Source: Bacillus sp. HMF5848 (GTDB taxonomy: Bacteria; Bacillota; Bacilli; Bacillales; HMF5848). From it: 64,000 nucleotides of DNA. Shown here piece by piece: positions 27,511 to 35,842 of the stretch. The stretch covers positions 3,568,530 to 3,632,529 of the forward strand of contig NZ_RWIV01000001.1 in NCBI RefSeq assembly GCF_003944835.1. The letters run 5' to 3'. Position 1 is the first letter of the stretch. Each line of letters opens with the position of its first letter. The position numbers and the translations under genes were made by a program. The notes beneath the pieces are model-generated. The model was given only the letters and a program-made list of their open reading frames with translations. It was not told where the DNA came from and searched no databases.

Positions 27511-28422
27511 TCATATTGTGTGTATTTGTATTTGGCTTTTTAATTCTTCTACTTGCTGCTTTGAACATAAATCATCTGAGAAGGCTGTTGCACTTCCCGC
27601 TGCCACACCACTAACAAAAGCTTCTTTAATATCATTGGTTTGCTTGAAACCAGCGATGAATCCAGCTACGACAGAGTCTCCAGCACCTACTGAATTTTTC
27701 AAGACACCTTTAGGTGCTTCAGCAAAAAGCGCTATATCTTTAGCTACTAACACCGCTCCTTTGCCTCCCATAGATACTATGACATGCTGTGGTCCCATAA
27801 GGAGTAGCTTTTTACCATAATGGACAGCTTGCTCAACAGTATCTACCTTTGCACTAAAAAGCTCTCCGAGTTCGTGATGATTTGGTTTGACTAAAAATGG
27901 TTCATACTGCAGCGCTTTCATAAAGGATTGTCCTGAGCTATCAAGTACATAATCAACACCATGATCCTGACAATGCTTAGCAGCTTCCATATAAAACTCA
28001 GTACCTAACGAAGAAGGAATACTGCCGGATAAGACTAGTATGTCTCCCTGTTGTAAAGCATCTATTTGCTTTAGCAAACTAGCTTTATGTTCCGATGTTA
28101 TTTGAGGCCCTTCTCCGTTAATCTCCGTTTCAAAAGCGGATTTAAGCTTCACATTGATTCGAGTATTATCTTCTATTGCGATAAAGTCTGAGTTAATTCC
28201 CTCTTTAGTTAACGTATTTTTAATAAAATCGCCCGTAAAACCACCGAGAAAACCTAGCGCTGTATTTTCAACTGTTAGACGCTGTAAGACTCGTGATACA
28301 TTAATGCCTTTACCTCCAGCATAGAAGCTCGTATCACCTGTACGGTTTAGATGTCCTTCCTTGAAATCCTGAACTCGAACTACATAATCAACGGAAGGAT
28401 TGAGTGTAAGTGTATAAATCAA
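27511..28422 (-). CDS. fruK: FruK, 1-phosphofructokinase
   Basis: A 303-residue PfkB-family sugar kinase that converts fructose 1-phosphate to fructose 1,6-bisphosphate. It shows GGKGINVSRVLQRL (about 36-50), GFLGGFTGDFIK, and the C-terminal catalytic motif SVGAGDSVVAGF with base Asp at about 250. I chose a TTG start at 28422 (MIYTLTLNPSVDYVV): this gives the exact B. subtilis length and an AAGGTTGTGA box 5 bases upstream. The longer frame adds 29 residues with no homology. There is no fruR in front. Confidence 0.94.
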   Translation of the reverse strand: MIYTLTLNPSVDYVVRVQDFKEGHLNRTGDTSFYAGGKGINVSRVLQRLTVENTALGFLGGFTGDFIKNTLTKEGINSDFIAIEDNTRINVKLKSAFETEINGEGPQITSEHKASLLKQIDALQQGDILVLSGSIPSSLGTEFYMEAAKHCQDHGVDYVLDSSGQSFMKALQYEPFLVKPNHHELGELFSAKVDTVEQAVHYGKKLLLMGPQHVIVSMGGKGAVLVAKDIALFAEAPKGVLKNSVGAGDSVVAGFIAGFKQTNDIKEAFVSGVAAGSATAFSDDLCSKQQVEELKSQIQIHTI

Positions 28423-28488
28423 ATATGTCACAACCTTTATAGCTGTTTTTTTTATATTGTGCACTTTCTTTATAAATCCCATTTTAAA

Positions 28489-28500
28489 GTAAGCACTTAC
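28489..28500. promoter_or_regulatory. Possible cre-like palindrome in the fruK promoter region
   Basis: GTAAGCACTTAC lies 67 bases before the fruK start. With flanks it reads TTGTAAGTGCTTACTTT on the minus strand, near the CcpA cre pattern but with GTG in place of GCG in the core. It could also be an operator for a fructose regulator encoded elsewhere. Confidence 0.35.
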
Positions 28501-28571
28501 AAAAATCAATCAAATTCTTTCAAAAAAAATCATAATAAATCATACCATTCAAGATAACGGTCGAATATAAG

Positions 28572-28624
28572 CATAAAAAAGCAGGCCATCCTGCTTTTAA
28601 TCAATAGGATTAGCCTGCTTTTAA
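28572..28624 (-). terminator. Terminator region after wrbA with two nested hairpins
   Basis: On the minus strand AAAAGCAGGC can pair with GCCTGCTTTTTT over the whole region, or the inner GCAGG can pair with CCTGC alone. The T6 follows the last arm, so either form would end wrbA transcription. Confidence 0.7.
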
Positions 28625-28638
28625 TTATATGTATAGCG

Positions 28639-29250
28639 TTAAGATAAACCATTTTTTATTGCATCAGCGATAGTAACCGTCCGTGTAGCCTGATGCTTAA
28701 CTGCTTGTTCAACATCCTCCACCATCTTACCATCTTGACCGATTGTGACCGATGTGCCATAAGGATTTCCACCTGAAGTAAAGGCACTTTGATCTGTATA
28801 ACCTGGCGCTGCAATAATAGCACCCCAATGGTACATAGATGTGTAAAGCTGTAGGATTGTTTGTTCTTGACCACCATGGGCATTAGCAGCTGACGTCATC
28901 GCACTGACAACCTTATTAGCTAGCTTTCCTTCAAACCATAGCCCACCTGTTGTATCAATAAATTGCTTAAACTGTGAAGGGACATTTCCATAACGAGTTG
29001 GTATGCTAAATATAAACGCATCTGCCCAAACTAGATCATCTAAACTTACCTCTGGTACATTTTTTACGCTATCAACATGCTTTCTCCATGCAGGATTCGT
29101 ATCAATAGCGCTGTCAGGTGCCGTTTCCGGAACACGCAGCACCTTGACCTCAGCACCACTCTGCTTGGCTGCATCTTCTGCCCATTTTGCAAGCTGGTAA
29201 TTTGTTCCTGTTGAACTGTAAAATATGATTGCTAATTTCACGTCACTCAA
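28639..29250 (-). CDS. wrbA: WrbA, NAD(P)H:quinone oxidoreductase (flavodoxin fold)
   Basis: A 203-residue flavodoxin-like protein with FMN loop FYSSTGTNYQLAKW near the N-terminus, PTRYGNVPSQFKQFIDTTGG (about 80-100) and the WrbA signature TSAANAHGGQEQTILQLYT. It reduces quinones by two electrons, protecting against redox cycling. I chose the TTG at 29250 (MSDVKLAIIFYSS) because AAAGGAGG sits 7 bases upstream; the nearby ATG is out of frame. Confidence 0.92.
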   Translation of the reverse strand: MSDVKLAIIFYSSTGTNYQLAKWAEDAAKQSGAEVKVLRVPETAPDSAIDTNPAWRKHVDSVKNVPEVSLDDLVWADAFIFSIPTRYGNVPSQFKQFIDTTGGLWFEGKLANKVVSAMTSAANAHGGQEQTILQLYTSMYHWGAIIAAPGYTDQSAFTSGGNPYGTSVTIGQDGKMVEDVEQAVKHQATRTVTIADAIKNGLS

Positions 29251-29304
29251 ACATGTACCTCCTTTGTCTAATATCATGGATATTATTAACAAAGGAGTAT
29301 TGAA

Positions 29305-29619
29305 CTATTCAATCAGTTTGAGGCCGATAACTGAAACTAAAATAAGAGTAATACATAACAATCTAATCCAATTTTTTGATTCTCCATAAAATAACATGCC
29401 AACAACAGCACTTCCTACTGTACCAATGCCTGTCCACACGGCATAGGCTGTTCCCATATCAATCTCCTGCATTGCCTCTGACAGTAGTAAAAAGCTGAGC
29501 CCAAAGCCACCTATCATAATTGCATATGATAACAACGACTGTTTTTGATTAATGCGAGCAATCCCAATAACACCAACAACTTCAAAACACCCTGCTATAA
29601 TTAACATGGCCCACGTCAT
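29305..29619 (-). CDS. SMR family exporter subunit (YkkD/YvdS-like)
   Basis: A 104-residue four-TM small multidrug resistance protein. It has the membrane-embedded Glu of the first helix (AGCFEVVGVIGIARI) and the MGTAYAVWTGIGTVGSAVVGMLFYGE motif. It overlaps the upstream paralogue by 4 bases; such pairs work as hetero-oligomers with opposite topology. In B. subtilis the similar pairs are YkkCD (guanidinium export) and YvdRS. Confidence 0.88.
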   Translation of the reverse strand: MTWAMLIIAGCFEVVGVIGIARINQKQSLLSYAIMIGGFGLSFLLLSEAMQEIDMGTAYAVWTGIGTVGSAVVGMLFYGESKNWIRLLCITLILVSVIGLKLIE

Positions 29620-29951
29620 GCATGCTCACCTTCCTTTTCAGGTGTTACTACTTTCAAGCCAATAATACCGATGAGCATAATTATAATTAAGATCACCTTG
29701 CTCCATTTAAAAGGAACTCCAAACCATATCATTTCACTAATAACTGAGCCCACTGTACCTAATCCAACAAACACAGCATACACCGTACTTGTAGGTAACA
29801 CTTTACTAGAATATATGAGGGCTGCAAAACTAACAGCTATCGCAATACTTGTTCCTATCATATCCAATACACTGTCTCCATACTTTAAACCAATGACCCA
29901 AAGTACTTCAAAAAGAGCCGCACTAAATACTAATACCCATTGTTTATTCAT
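29616..29951 (-). CDS. SMR family exporter subunit (YkkC/YvdR-like)
   Basis: A 111-residue four-TM SMR protein with AALFEVLWVIGLKYGDS (Glu13-type residue) and TVYAVFVGLGTVGSVISEMIWFG. The combination W-I-G-L-K after the Glu and S-E after the GTVG motif resembles YkkC and YvdR. I found no guanidine-I riboswitch in the 110 bases before it, so guanidinium as substrate is not supported by regulation. The ATG at 29951 and the GTG just before it are both possible. Confidence 0.87.
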   Translation of the reverse strand: MNKQWVLVFSAALFEVLWVIGLKYGDSVLDMIGTSIAIAVSFAALIYSSKVLPTSTVYAVFVGLGTVGSVISEMIWFGVPFKWSKVILIIIMLIGIIGLKVVTPEKEGEHA

Positions 29952-30067
29952 CACCGTTGTTCTCCCTGTCTAAGCAATCCCTAAGTTCTGCTTATATCAA
30001 TAAATAATTTTTCTCATTTTAACAAATAATACAGCATATGTCTCATTATAGTAATGGTGGTTAATCT

Positions 30068-30901
30068 ATGAAGAAAAAAGGATTTATAAATAAAAAATCT
30101 ATACCCTTCGTCATTTTAGCAGCAACTCATTTCTTATTACTCTTTCTCACTATGAAGGAAAGAAGAAAAAAGTATAAATGGACTTTGCTCATGACTAATA
30201 TCGGACTAGCCTATTTATTTGAATATGTTGTATTAAATATTTTCAAAGCATACACATACAAGCCCTCTATATTAAAAATACGAGCATTTGATAATATTTT
30301 AGGATCAGTGTTATCTCAGGCTTTATTTGTGCCCATTACGTCAACTTATTTAACTATAACTCATAAAAATCCCGCTTGGAAATTTGTATTTGCATCACTG
30401 TATTTTTTTATAGAGAAATTATTTATAATATTACACTTGTATAAAGTACATTGGTGGAGACCAACCTACACATTTATTCTTATGCTTTGTTATTTTCAAT
30501 TAAGTGATGTCCTTTACAAAGCGGTAAAGGACAGAAAGCGGTGGGTTCTAAAGGTTGCTCATTATTTATCTATTGAGGTTGTCGGTGTTACTTTGCTCTT
30601 TATAACAGCGGTGAGACGAAAAATCCGCTTTGGACTAGGACGATTCCATTCTTGGCGTGAACACTTTATAATTGCACCACTATACACTTTATTTCTTTCG
30701 TTCCTCAGCGTAGTACTCTCTTCAAGACCGGGGTACATGAATCGTTTATTATTGTTATGTAGCAGCATCTGTACTGACTTATTATTAATCTCATCAGGAG
30801 TATTAAAAATCAACTTTAAACAAGCGCTTAAGAATATTCCCTATCACTTGTTTATGGTTTTTATTTCAAGACTCTTCTACATTCAGATCAACAAAAAATA
30901 A
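30068..30901 (+). CDS. Polytopic membrane protein of unknown function
   Basis: A 277-residue protein with about seven hydrophobic segments and basic loops (KKKGFINKKS at the start, KDRKRW, RRKIRFGLGRFHSWREH). The pattern HWWRPTYTFILM and many aromatic residues recall the CBO0543-type membrane proteins of Firmicutes, but I am not sure of that link. GGTGG lies 7 bases before the ATG. It stands alone between the SMR pair and the alarmone synthetase, and shares a convergent terminator with the latter. Confidence 0.7.
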   Translation: MKKKGFINKKSIPFVILAATHFLLLFLTMKERRKKYKWTLLMTNIGLAYLFEYVVLNIFKAYTYKPSILKIRAFDNILGSVLSQALFVPITSTYLTITHKNPAWKFVFASLYFFIEKLFIILHLYKVHWWRPTYTFILMLCYFQLSDVLYKAVKDRKRWVLKVAHYLSIEVVGVTLLFITAVRRKIRFGLGRFHSWREHFIIAPLYTLFLSFLSVVLSSRPGYMNRLLLLCSSICTDLLLISSGVLKINFKQALKNIPYHLFMVFISRLFYIQINKK

Positions 30902-30926
30902 CAGACCAAACACGGTCTGTTATTTC
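30894..30926. terminator. Convergent terminator
   Basis: The stem AATAACAGACC / GGTCTGTTATT with a 6-nt loop and A/T runs on both sides lies between the membrane protein and the alarmone synthetase. Confidence 0.88.
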
Positions 30927-31649
30927 TTATTTATTACCTATTAAAGACTGGATAACCTGCATAGGTAAAGAAACGTTTCCTTCTCCTAAAAGTAAAAGAT
31001 CTTCTTCTGAGTCTTCTTGTTTAATCGTATTGACCTCATTATGCAACTCTTCCATTTTACGGTCTAACATATTTGCAACAGTAGCTGCTTCTTTTAATTC
31101 CTCAATCAATCTTTCAGGAATAGCTTTATTATATTTATAGTAGATTTTATGCTCAAGGCTTGCCCAGAAATCCATCGCAATAGTTCGTATTTGCAATTCA
31201 ACGTATACAGACTCTTCACGATCCGTCATGAATATCGGAATCTCTAAAATTAAGTGTAAGCTTTGATACCCATTTGGCTTAGGGTTTTTTATATAATCTT
31301 TATACTCTACAAGTGTAATGTCCTTTTGCTTTTGTAGCATTTCTGCAATCACATAAATATCAGAAATAAACGAACACGTAATGCGAATTCCTGCTATATC
31401 TTTTATGTTTTCTTTTATAGAAGGAAGCGAAAGCAAAACCCCTTTGCGCTGTACCTTTTGCAAAATACTTTCTGGTGATTTCACACGGGATTTCACATGC
31501 TCGATTGGATTATAATCATGAATGTATGTAAATTCATCTTTTAAAATATTTATTTTTGTGCTTAATTCATCAACAGCAAATTGATAAGCCATCATAAATC
31601 TCGTTAGCTCAACCTTTAAATGCTTTAAATCTTTTATATCTAAATTCAC
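30927..31649 (-). CDS. relP: Small alarmone synthetase, RelP (YwaC) type
   Basis: A 240-residue stand-alone (p)ppGpp synthetase. It has no hydrolase or TGS domain. Synthetase motifs are IKDIAGIRITCSFISDIY, KDYIKNPKPNGYQSLHLIL (the catalytic G-loop region) and VYVELQIRTIAMDFWASLEHK with the metal-binding Glu. Closest in pattern to B. subtilis YwaC, but with a C-terminal extension of about 25 residues. The GTG at 31649 (MNLDIKDLKHLKVE) follows GAGAGGAAG and aligns with the YwaC start. YwaC genes are known to respond to cell-wall and alkaline stress. Confidence 0.88.
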   Translation of the reverse strand: MNLDIKDLKHLKVELTRFMMAYQFAVDELSTKINILKDEFTYIHDYNPIEHVKSRVKSPESILQKVQRKGVLLSLPSIKENIKDIAGIRITCSFISDIYVIAEMLQKQKDITLVEYKDYIKNPKPNGYQSLHLILEIPIFMTDREESVYVELQIRTIAMDFWASLEHKIYYKYNKAIPERLIEELKEAATVANMLDRKMEELHNEVNTIKQEDSEEDLLLLGEGNVSLPMQVIQSLIGNK

Positions 31650-31724
31650 GCTAAAAAACTTCCTCTCATTAAACATGCTACCAATATTATATACGATGTG
31701 AATCATTCATTGGTTTCATAAATT

Positions 31725-31761
31725 AGAAAAAAAGCCGAAGGATATTTCTTCCTCGGCTTCA
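31725..31761 (-). terminator. Terminator of the arsRBC operon
   Basis: The stem AAGCCGAGGAAG / CTTCGGCTT-type pairing is followed on the minus strand by TTTTTTTCT. It lies about 150 bases past arsC; the space between holds no recognisable gene. Confidence 0.78.
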
Positions 31762-31911
31762 TTGGAAAAGAGAAAGCACGTCACTTGAAACATTGGAGAC
31801 GTTCTGTGCAAAAACCTCAAACCTTTACATCCTTTGAGAGACGAAAAGGCTTGTCTGCAAAAGCGCGACATTCTACTACATCTTCGCTACTGTGAGCACT
31901 AGACTTTCTTC

Positions 31912-32331
31912 TTATTCGCCTGTTTCAGCAAAACGTTGAATACGCGCCTCAATTTCGCCACGAACTCGCTGGAAAAATGCCCATTTTTCTTCGTCCGTAC
32001 CTTCTGCTTTTGCTGGGTCATCAAAGCCCCAATGCACACGCTTAATGTGCGGTGGTGTAACAGGACAGTGATCAGCTGCATGGCCACAAAGTGTAACAAC
32101 TAAATCTGCACTATTTAAAATATCATTGTCTATGACATCAGACGTTTGATTGCTGATATCAATGCCAACTTCATTCATTGCTTTGACTGCGTTAGGGTTT
32201 AACCCATGGGCTTCTAAACCAGCACTTAAAACATTCCAGTCATCGCCTAAATACTTTTTCCCCCAACCTTCTGCCATTTGGCTGCGGCATGAGTTTCCAG
32301 TACATAAAAAATAAATCGTCTTTTTTGACAT
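31912..32331 (-). CDS. arsC: ArsC, thioredoxin-coupled arsenate reductase
   Basis: A 139-residue enzyme of the low-molecular-weight phosphatase fold, the same length as B. subtilis ArsC. All three catalytic cysteines are in place: Cys10 and the P-loop CTGNSCR, and Cys82 and Cys89 in [10 protein letters not shown]. It reduces arsenate to arsenite for export by ArsB. I chose the ATG at 32331 because AAAGGAG lies just upstream. Third gene of arsR-arsB-arsC, 17 bases after arsB. Confidence 0.96.
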   Translation of the reverse strand: MSKKTIYFLCTGNSCRSQMAEGWGKKYLGDDWNVLSAGLEAHGLNPNAVKAMNEVGIDISNQTSDVIDNDILNSADLVVTLCGHAADHCPVTPPHIKRVHWGFDDPAKAEGTDEEKWAFFQRVRGEIEARIQRFAETGE

Positions 32332-32348
32332 ATAACATTCTCCTTTAA

Positions 32349-33644
32349 TTATAAAATTAATAACCAAATATATAACCCAACTAGTGTTATGAACAATGTT
32401 GGAATAGTTAATATAATTCCTACTTTAAAATAATAGCCCCACGTAATTTTCACACCTTTTGTTGATAAAACATGAAGCCATAATAACGTAGCTAACGAGC
32501 CAATAGGTGTAATTTTCGGCCCTAAGTCAGACCCAATTATATTCGCGTAAATCAGGGCTTCCCGCATAATCCCAGTTGTATTTGTGTCAGCTATGGCTAA
32601 TGCATCAATCATAACAGTTGGCATATTGTTCATAACTGACGAAAGAATAGCGGCAATGAATCCCATCGATATGGTAGCAACAAATAATCCTTGATCAGCC
32701 GCAGCCTGAATAACATCAGCGAGTACATTCGTAAGACCTACATTACGTAAACCGTAAACAACGACATACATCCCGATCGAGAAAAACACAACAGCCCACG
32801 GTGCGCCTTTTAAGACTGTTTTCGTATTCACTGCTGCACTTCGTCTTGCCATCAATAAGTAAATGATAGCTACAACTCCAGCAATAAATGAGACCGGAAT
32901 GTTCATAAACTCACTAATAAAGTACCCCACTAATAAAATCGCTAATACTAACCAAGATAGCTTAAACATCTTCTCATCTTTAATCGCTGATTTAGGCTCT
33001 GCTAGCTGCTTCATGTCATACGACTTCGGGATGTCTTTTCTAAAAAACAAATATAAGACCAAAATGCTAGCCGCTAACGAGAAGAAATTCGGGACGATCA
33101 TGCGCGACGCATATTCTACAAATCCAATTCCAAAATAATCCGCTGATACAATGTTTACGAGATTACTTACAACAAGTGGTAGCGATGTGGTATCAGCGAT
33201 AAACCCACTTGCCATGATAAAAGGTAATATCATTTTTTCTTCAAATTTAAGCGCACGTACCTTCGCTAATACGATTGGTGTTAAAATAAGAGCGGCGCCA
33301 TCATTAGCAAAAAATGCAGCCACTAATGCACCTAATAATGTTACATACACGAACATTTTTAAGCCATTTCCACCTGCCATGCGAGCCATGTGCAATGCTG
33401 ACCATTCAAAGAAACCAATTTCATCGAGAATGAGCGAAATGATAATTATAGCAATGAATGCTAACGTCGCATTCCACACAATCCCTGTTACTGTTACAAC
33501 ATCTTGAAAATCAACCACTTGAACAAGCAAGGCTAGTATCGCACCACCGCAGGCAGACCAACCAATCGATAACCCCTTTGGTTGCCAAATAACAAACACT
33601 AAAGTAAGCAAAAATATAACCGATGCTAAAATAACTTGAGTCAA
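32349..33644 (-). CDS. arsB: ArsB, arsenite efflux permease
   Basis: A 431-residue 12-TM protein of the ArsB (not Acr3) family. Motifs include [46 protein letters not shown] and [15 protein letters not shown], which form the conserved anion-transport core. It exports As(III) and probably Sb(III). It lies between arsR and arsC and is transcribed with them. Confidence 0.95.
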   Translation of the reverse strand: MTQVILASVIFLLTLVFVIWQPKGLSIGWSACGGAILALLVQVVDFQDVVTVTGIVWNATLAFIAIIIISLILDEIGFFEWSALHMARMAGGNGLKMFVYVTLLGALVAAFFANDGAALILTPIVLAKVRALKFEEKMILPFIMASGFIADTTSLPLVVSNLVNIVSADYFGIGFVEYASRMIVPNFFSLAASILVLYLFFRKDIPKSYDMKQLAEPKSAIKDEKMFKLSWLVLAILLVGYFISEFMNIPVSFIAGVVAIIYLLMARRSAAVNTKTVLKGAPWAVVFFSIGMYVVVYGLRNVGLTNVLADVIQAAADQGLFVATISMGFIAAILSSVMNNMPTVMIDALAIADTNTTGIMREALIYANIIGSDLGPKITPIGSLATLLWLHVLSTKGVKITWGYYFKVGIILTIPTLFITLVGLYIWLLIL

Positions 33645-33656
33645 CTTCTACACTCC

Positions 33657-34001
33657 CTACTCACAACTAATTCTTAACCCTTTTGCTTCAAGCTCTTGTA
33701 ATTTAAAACCTTGGTCTGGGATATGTGCTAGTAAATCGAGAACTAGATTAGCATACTCACTTTCCGTGTTTAATGAATAAATAATCCACTGGCTTTTTCT
33801 CTTTTCTTTCACAAGACCATTATCACGAAGCTTTCGCAAATGCTGACTAATCGCAGGCTGACTCATTTGAAATATCTCCACAAACTCACAGACACAGCAA
33901 TCTTGCTTTTGTAATATAGATAACATTGTCAATCTAGTTTTATCACCAAGAATTTTGAGAATACTAGCAGCTTCGTCAATTGATACGATAGTACTATTCA
34001 T
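33657..34001 (-). CDS. arsR: ArsR, arsenite-responsive repressor
   Basis: A 114-residue winged-helix ArsR/SmtB repressor. The As(III) site is visible as QDCCVCEFVEI: Cys35, Cys36 and Cys38, one Cys more than the classic CVC pair. The recognition helix is QMSQPAISQHLRKLRDNGLV. It should repress arsRBC until arsenite binds. Four TTATATAA copies spaced 16 bp lie directly upstream and are candidate operators. Confidence 0.93.
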   Translation of the reverse strand: MNSTIVSIDEAASILKILGDKTRLTMLSILQKQDCCVCEFVEIFQMSQPAISQHLRKLRDNGLVKEKRKSQWIIYSLNTESEYANLVLDLLAHIPDQGFKLQELEAKGLRISCE

Positions 34002-34013
34002 ACCCTTCCCACC

Positions 34014-34069
34014 TTATATAATCAATATATTATATAACCAATAACTTATATAATAATCGACTTATATAT
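34014..34069. promoter_or_regulatory. Four 16-bp-spaced TTATATAA direct repeats upstream of arsR
   Basis: TTATATAA begins at 34014, 34030 and 34046, and TTATATAT at 34062, exactly 16 bp apart. Each core is a palindrome. The array lies between the arsR start and the intergenic centre, where the operator of an autoregulated repressor is expected. Confidence 0.6.
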
Positions 34070-34275
34070 AGTGCGCAAGTTTTTTTCATTAAGAATTTGT
34101 AAATTGTCCTCGTACTTCCTTAGTTTTTCATTCGAACAGGGCCATGATCATTTGGACTCGCTTAAAGTATTGGTGGTTTTAGTATATTATATATAACCTT
34201 AGCTTTCACGAGTGCTTATTCCAGATGTGGTCTTAAAACGAATTCCAGGCTCCTCCCTAGAATTTTTTTAAGTGA

Positions 34276-34295
34276 ATACTTGCATTTTGCAAATA
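34276..34295. promoter_or_regulatory. Putative MarR operator 1 with promoter
   Basis: ATACTTGCATTTTGCAAATA is an imperfect palindrome (TTGCA and TGCAA arms). Its TTGCAT can serve as a -35 with TATAAC at 34302-34307 (16-base spacer) before the marR gene. The same TTGCA palindrome occurs twice before the permease gene. Confidence 0.6.
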
Positions 34296-34328
34296 ATGTG
34301 ATATAACTATATCAAGAGGTGAAAAAAA

Positions 34329-34775
34329 ATGGAAGATGTTCGAGCGTTATTTCAGATTATGACACGCCGTTTTGGTATGTTAAATAAAAACTGCTGCTCT
34401 GTTGGAGGAGCAGACATCACTCTCATTCAAAGCCACATTATATTTGAGATAGACAGACAACACGCACCATCAATGCAAACCGTCGCTGACACACTGGGAA
34501 TGGACATTACAACATTTAGCAGACAGATTCAAACACTTATTAAACAAGGGCTTGTTAAGAAAACACCTTTACCAGAGGACCGACGTATTCATACATTGTC
34601 ACTAACAACAGAAGGAACTTATGTTGCGACCTCCATAGACTCACAAATGAACCAATACTTAGAAGAAGTCTTTTCTAACATGAACGATTTTGAAAAAGAA
34701 ACAGTGTTACGCTCAATTAAGCTTTTGAATACAGCAATGGAGCAGTCGTCCGTATGCTGCAAACCAATATATTGA
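34329..34775 (+). CDS. MarR-family regulator with two vicinal cysteine pairs
   Basis: A 148-residue winged-helix protein. The DNA-binding core is MQTVADTLGMDITTFSRQIQTLIKQGLVKKTPLPEDRRIHTLSLTT-like (residues 49-95), with the DRR wing of MarR. Unusual are Cys22-Cys23 (LNKNCCSVGG) and Cys143-Cys144 (SSVCCKPIY). In a homodimer these N- and C-terminal pairs would lie in the dimer domain and could bind a thiophilic metal or metalloid. It is divergent from arsR and heads the cassette with the permease. It resembles no named regulator I can recall. Confidence 0.85.
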   Translation: MEDVRALFQIMTRRFGMLNKNCCSVGGADITLIQSHIIFEIDRQHAPSMQTVADTLGMDITTFSRQIQTLIKQGLVKKTPLPEDRRIHTLSLTTEGTYVATSIDSQMNQYLEEVFSNMNDFEKETVLRSIKLLNTAMEQSSVCCKPIY

Positions 34776-34811
34776 GTAATCAGCTATGATTACTCAATAT
34801 ATCTTAAGATA

Positions 34812-34832
34812 ATACTTGCATTTCGCAAGTAT
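34812..34832. promoter_or_regulatory. Putative MarR operator 2, before the permease
   Basis: Arms ATACTTGC and GCAAGTAT are perfectly complementary around a 5-base centre ATTTC. It shares the TTGCAT core with the site before marR. A degenerate third copy (ACTTGC, ATTTT, ACAACT) follows at 34848-34864, 34 bp downstream. Confidence 0.62.
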
Positions 34833-34882
34833 ATGTCGTTGTTCAAAACTTGCATTTTACAACTATTTTACAAGGAGTCGAT

Positions 34883-35755
34883 ATGATGATGTGGTTAGAG
34901 ATTGGAAAAAGCTTTTTATTTATTGCTATAGAGTTGACTTTGCTGTTTGTTGGTATTTCGTTTCTCATTAGTTTACTTCAAGGCTTCATCCCTTACGAAA
35001 AAATGGAATACCTTATGGAAAATAGCCATCCGTTAGTGAGTGCATTGGTTGCGCTAGCCTTTGCATTTGCGACACCTTTTTGTTCATGTTCAACGATACC
35101 TGTTGTTGTGAACTTATTAAACAATAAAGTTCGTTTTCGTATCGTCATGATATTTTTGTTCGCATCACCTGTTCTTGATCCAACTATCTTAACACTCATG
35201 TCAGTCATTCTTGGCTGGAAAGTAGCACTAGCTTATACGCTCATTACAGCTATCCTCTCTGTTGCTATTGGTTTTGTTCTCGAGAAACTACACTTTGAAA
35301 CGCAAGTCAAAAAGGTCATTATGACAGGCTATCAACCTGAGACGAAAAAGTTTGATATGAAGCTAGCATTTGTAGAAACATGGCAACTTATGAAAACTGT
35401 ATATCCCTTCTTAATTATTGGCGCTGCTATTGGTGCTATCATTCACGGTGCTGTTCCAACGGAGTGGATTACAACATATTTAGGAGGTGATAACTGGTGG
35501 CTTGTACCAATCGCTGCGATTATTGGGATTCCATTGTACATTCGTCTTTCAACTATGATTCCGATTTCACAAATTATGATCGCTAAAGGCATGGCGTTAG
35601 GGCCTGTTATGGCGCTCATGATCAGCTCAGCTGGGGCCAGCCTCCCCGAAGTTACACTACTACAAAGTATTTTTAAAAAGAAACTTGTTTTCGCGTTTAT
35701 TGGGTCAGTTATTTTAATGTCAACGTTATCAGGATTTTTATTTTACATTATTTAA
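34883..35755 (+). CDS. DUF318 / ArsP-like permease
   Basis: A 290-residue membrane protein with eight or so hydrophobic segments in two halves. Each half carries the family signature: ATPFCSCSTIPVVV (Cys67 and Cys69) and GIPLYIRLSTMIPISQIM, separated by a cytosolic loop around residues 140-165. ArsP members of this family export trivalent organoarsenicals through such cysteines; other members are unassigned. AAGGAG lies before a triple ATG, so the start may be 34883 or 34886. It follows the CC-pair MarR gene by about 105 bases with two putative operators between. Confidence 0.85.
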   Translation: MMMWLEIGKSFLFIAIELTLLFVGISFLISLLQGFIPYEKMEYLMENSHPLVSALVALAFAFATPFCSCSTIPVVVNLLNNKVRFRIVMIFLFASPVLDPTILTLMSVILGWKVALAYTLITAILSVAIGFVLEKLHFETQVKKVIMTGYQPETKKFDMKLAFVETWQLMKTVYPFLIIGAAIGAIIHGAVPTEWITTYLGGDNWWLVPIAAIIGIPLYIRLSTMIPISQIMIAKGMALGPVMALMISSAGASLPEVTLLQSIFKKKLVFAFIGSVILMSTLSGFLFYII

Positions 35756-35842
35756 GCCTCTACCCTGAAATAACTGTGGATAACTTTTATTTCATTGATA
35801 TATGTGCCAATTTATTTGCATGTATGTCTGTTAAAGGTGAGT

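Noticed and set aside
29955-30060. Guanidine-I (ykkC) riboswitch before the SMR pair
   Set aside because: Searched for because of YkkCD similarity; the leader is too short and lacks the conserved elements.
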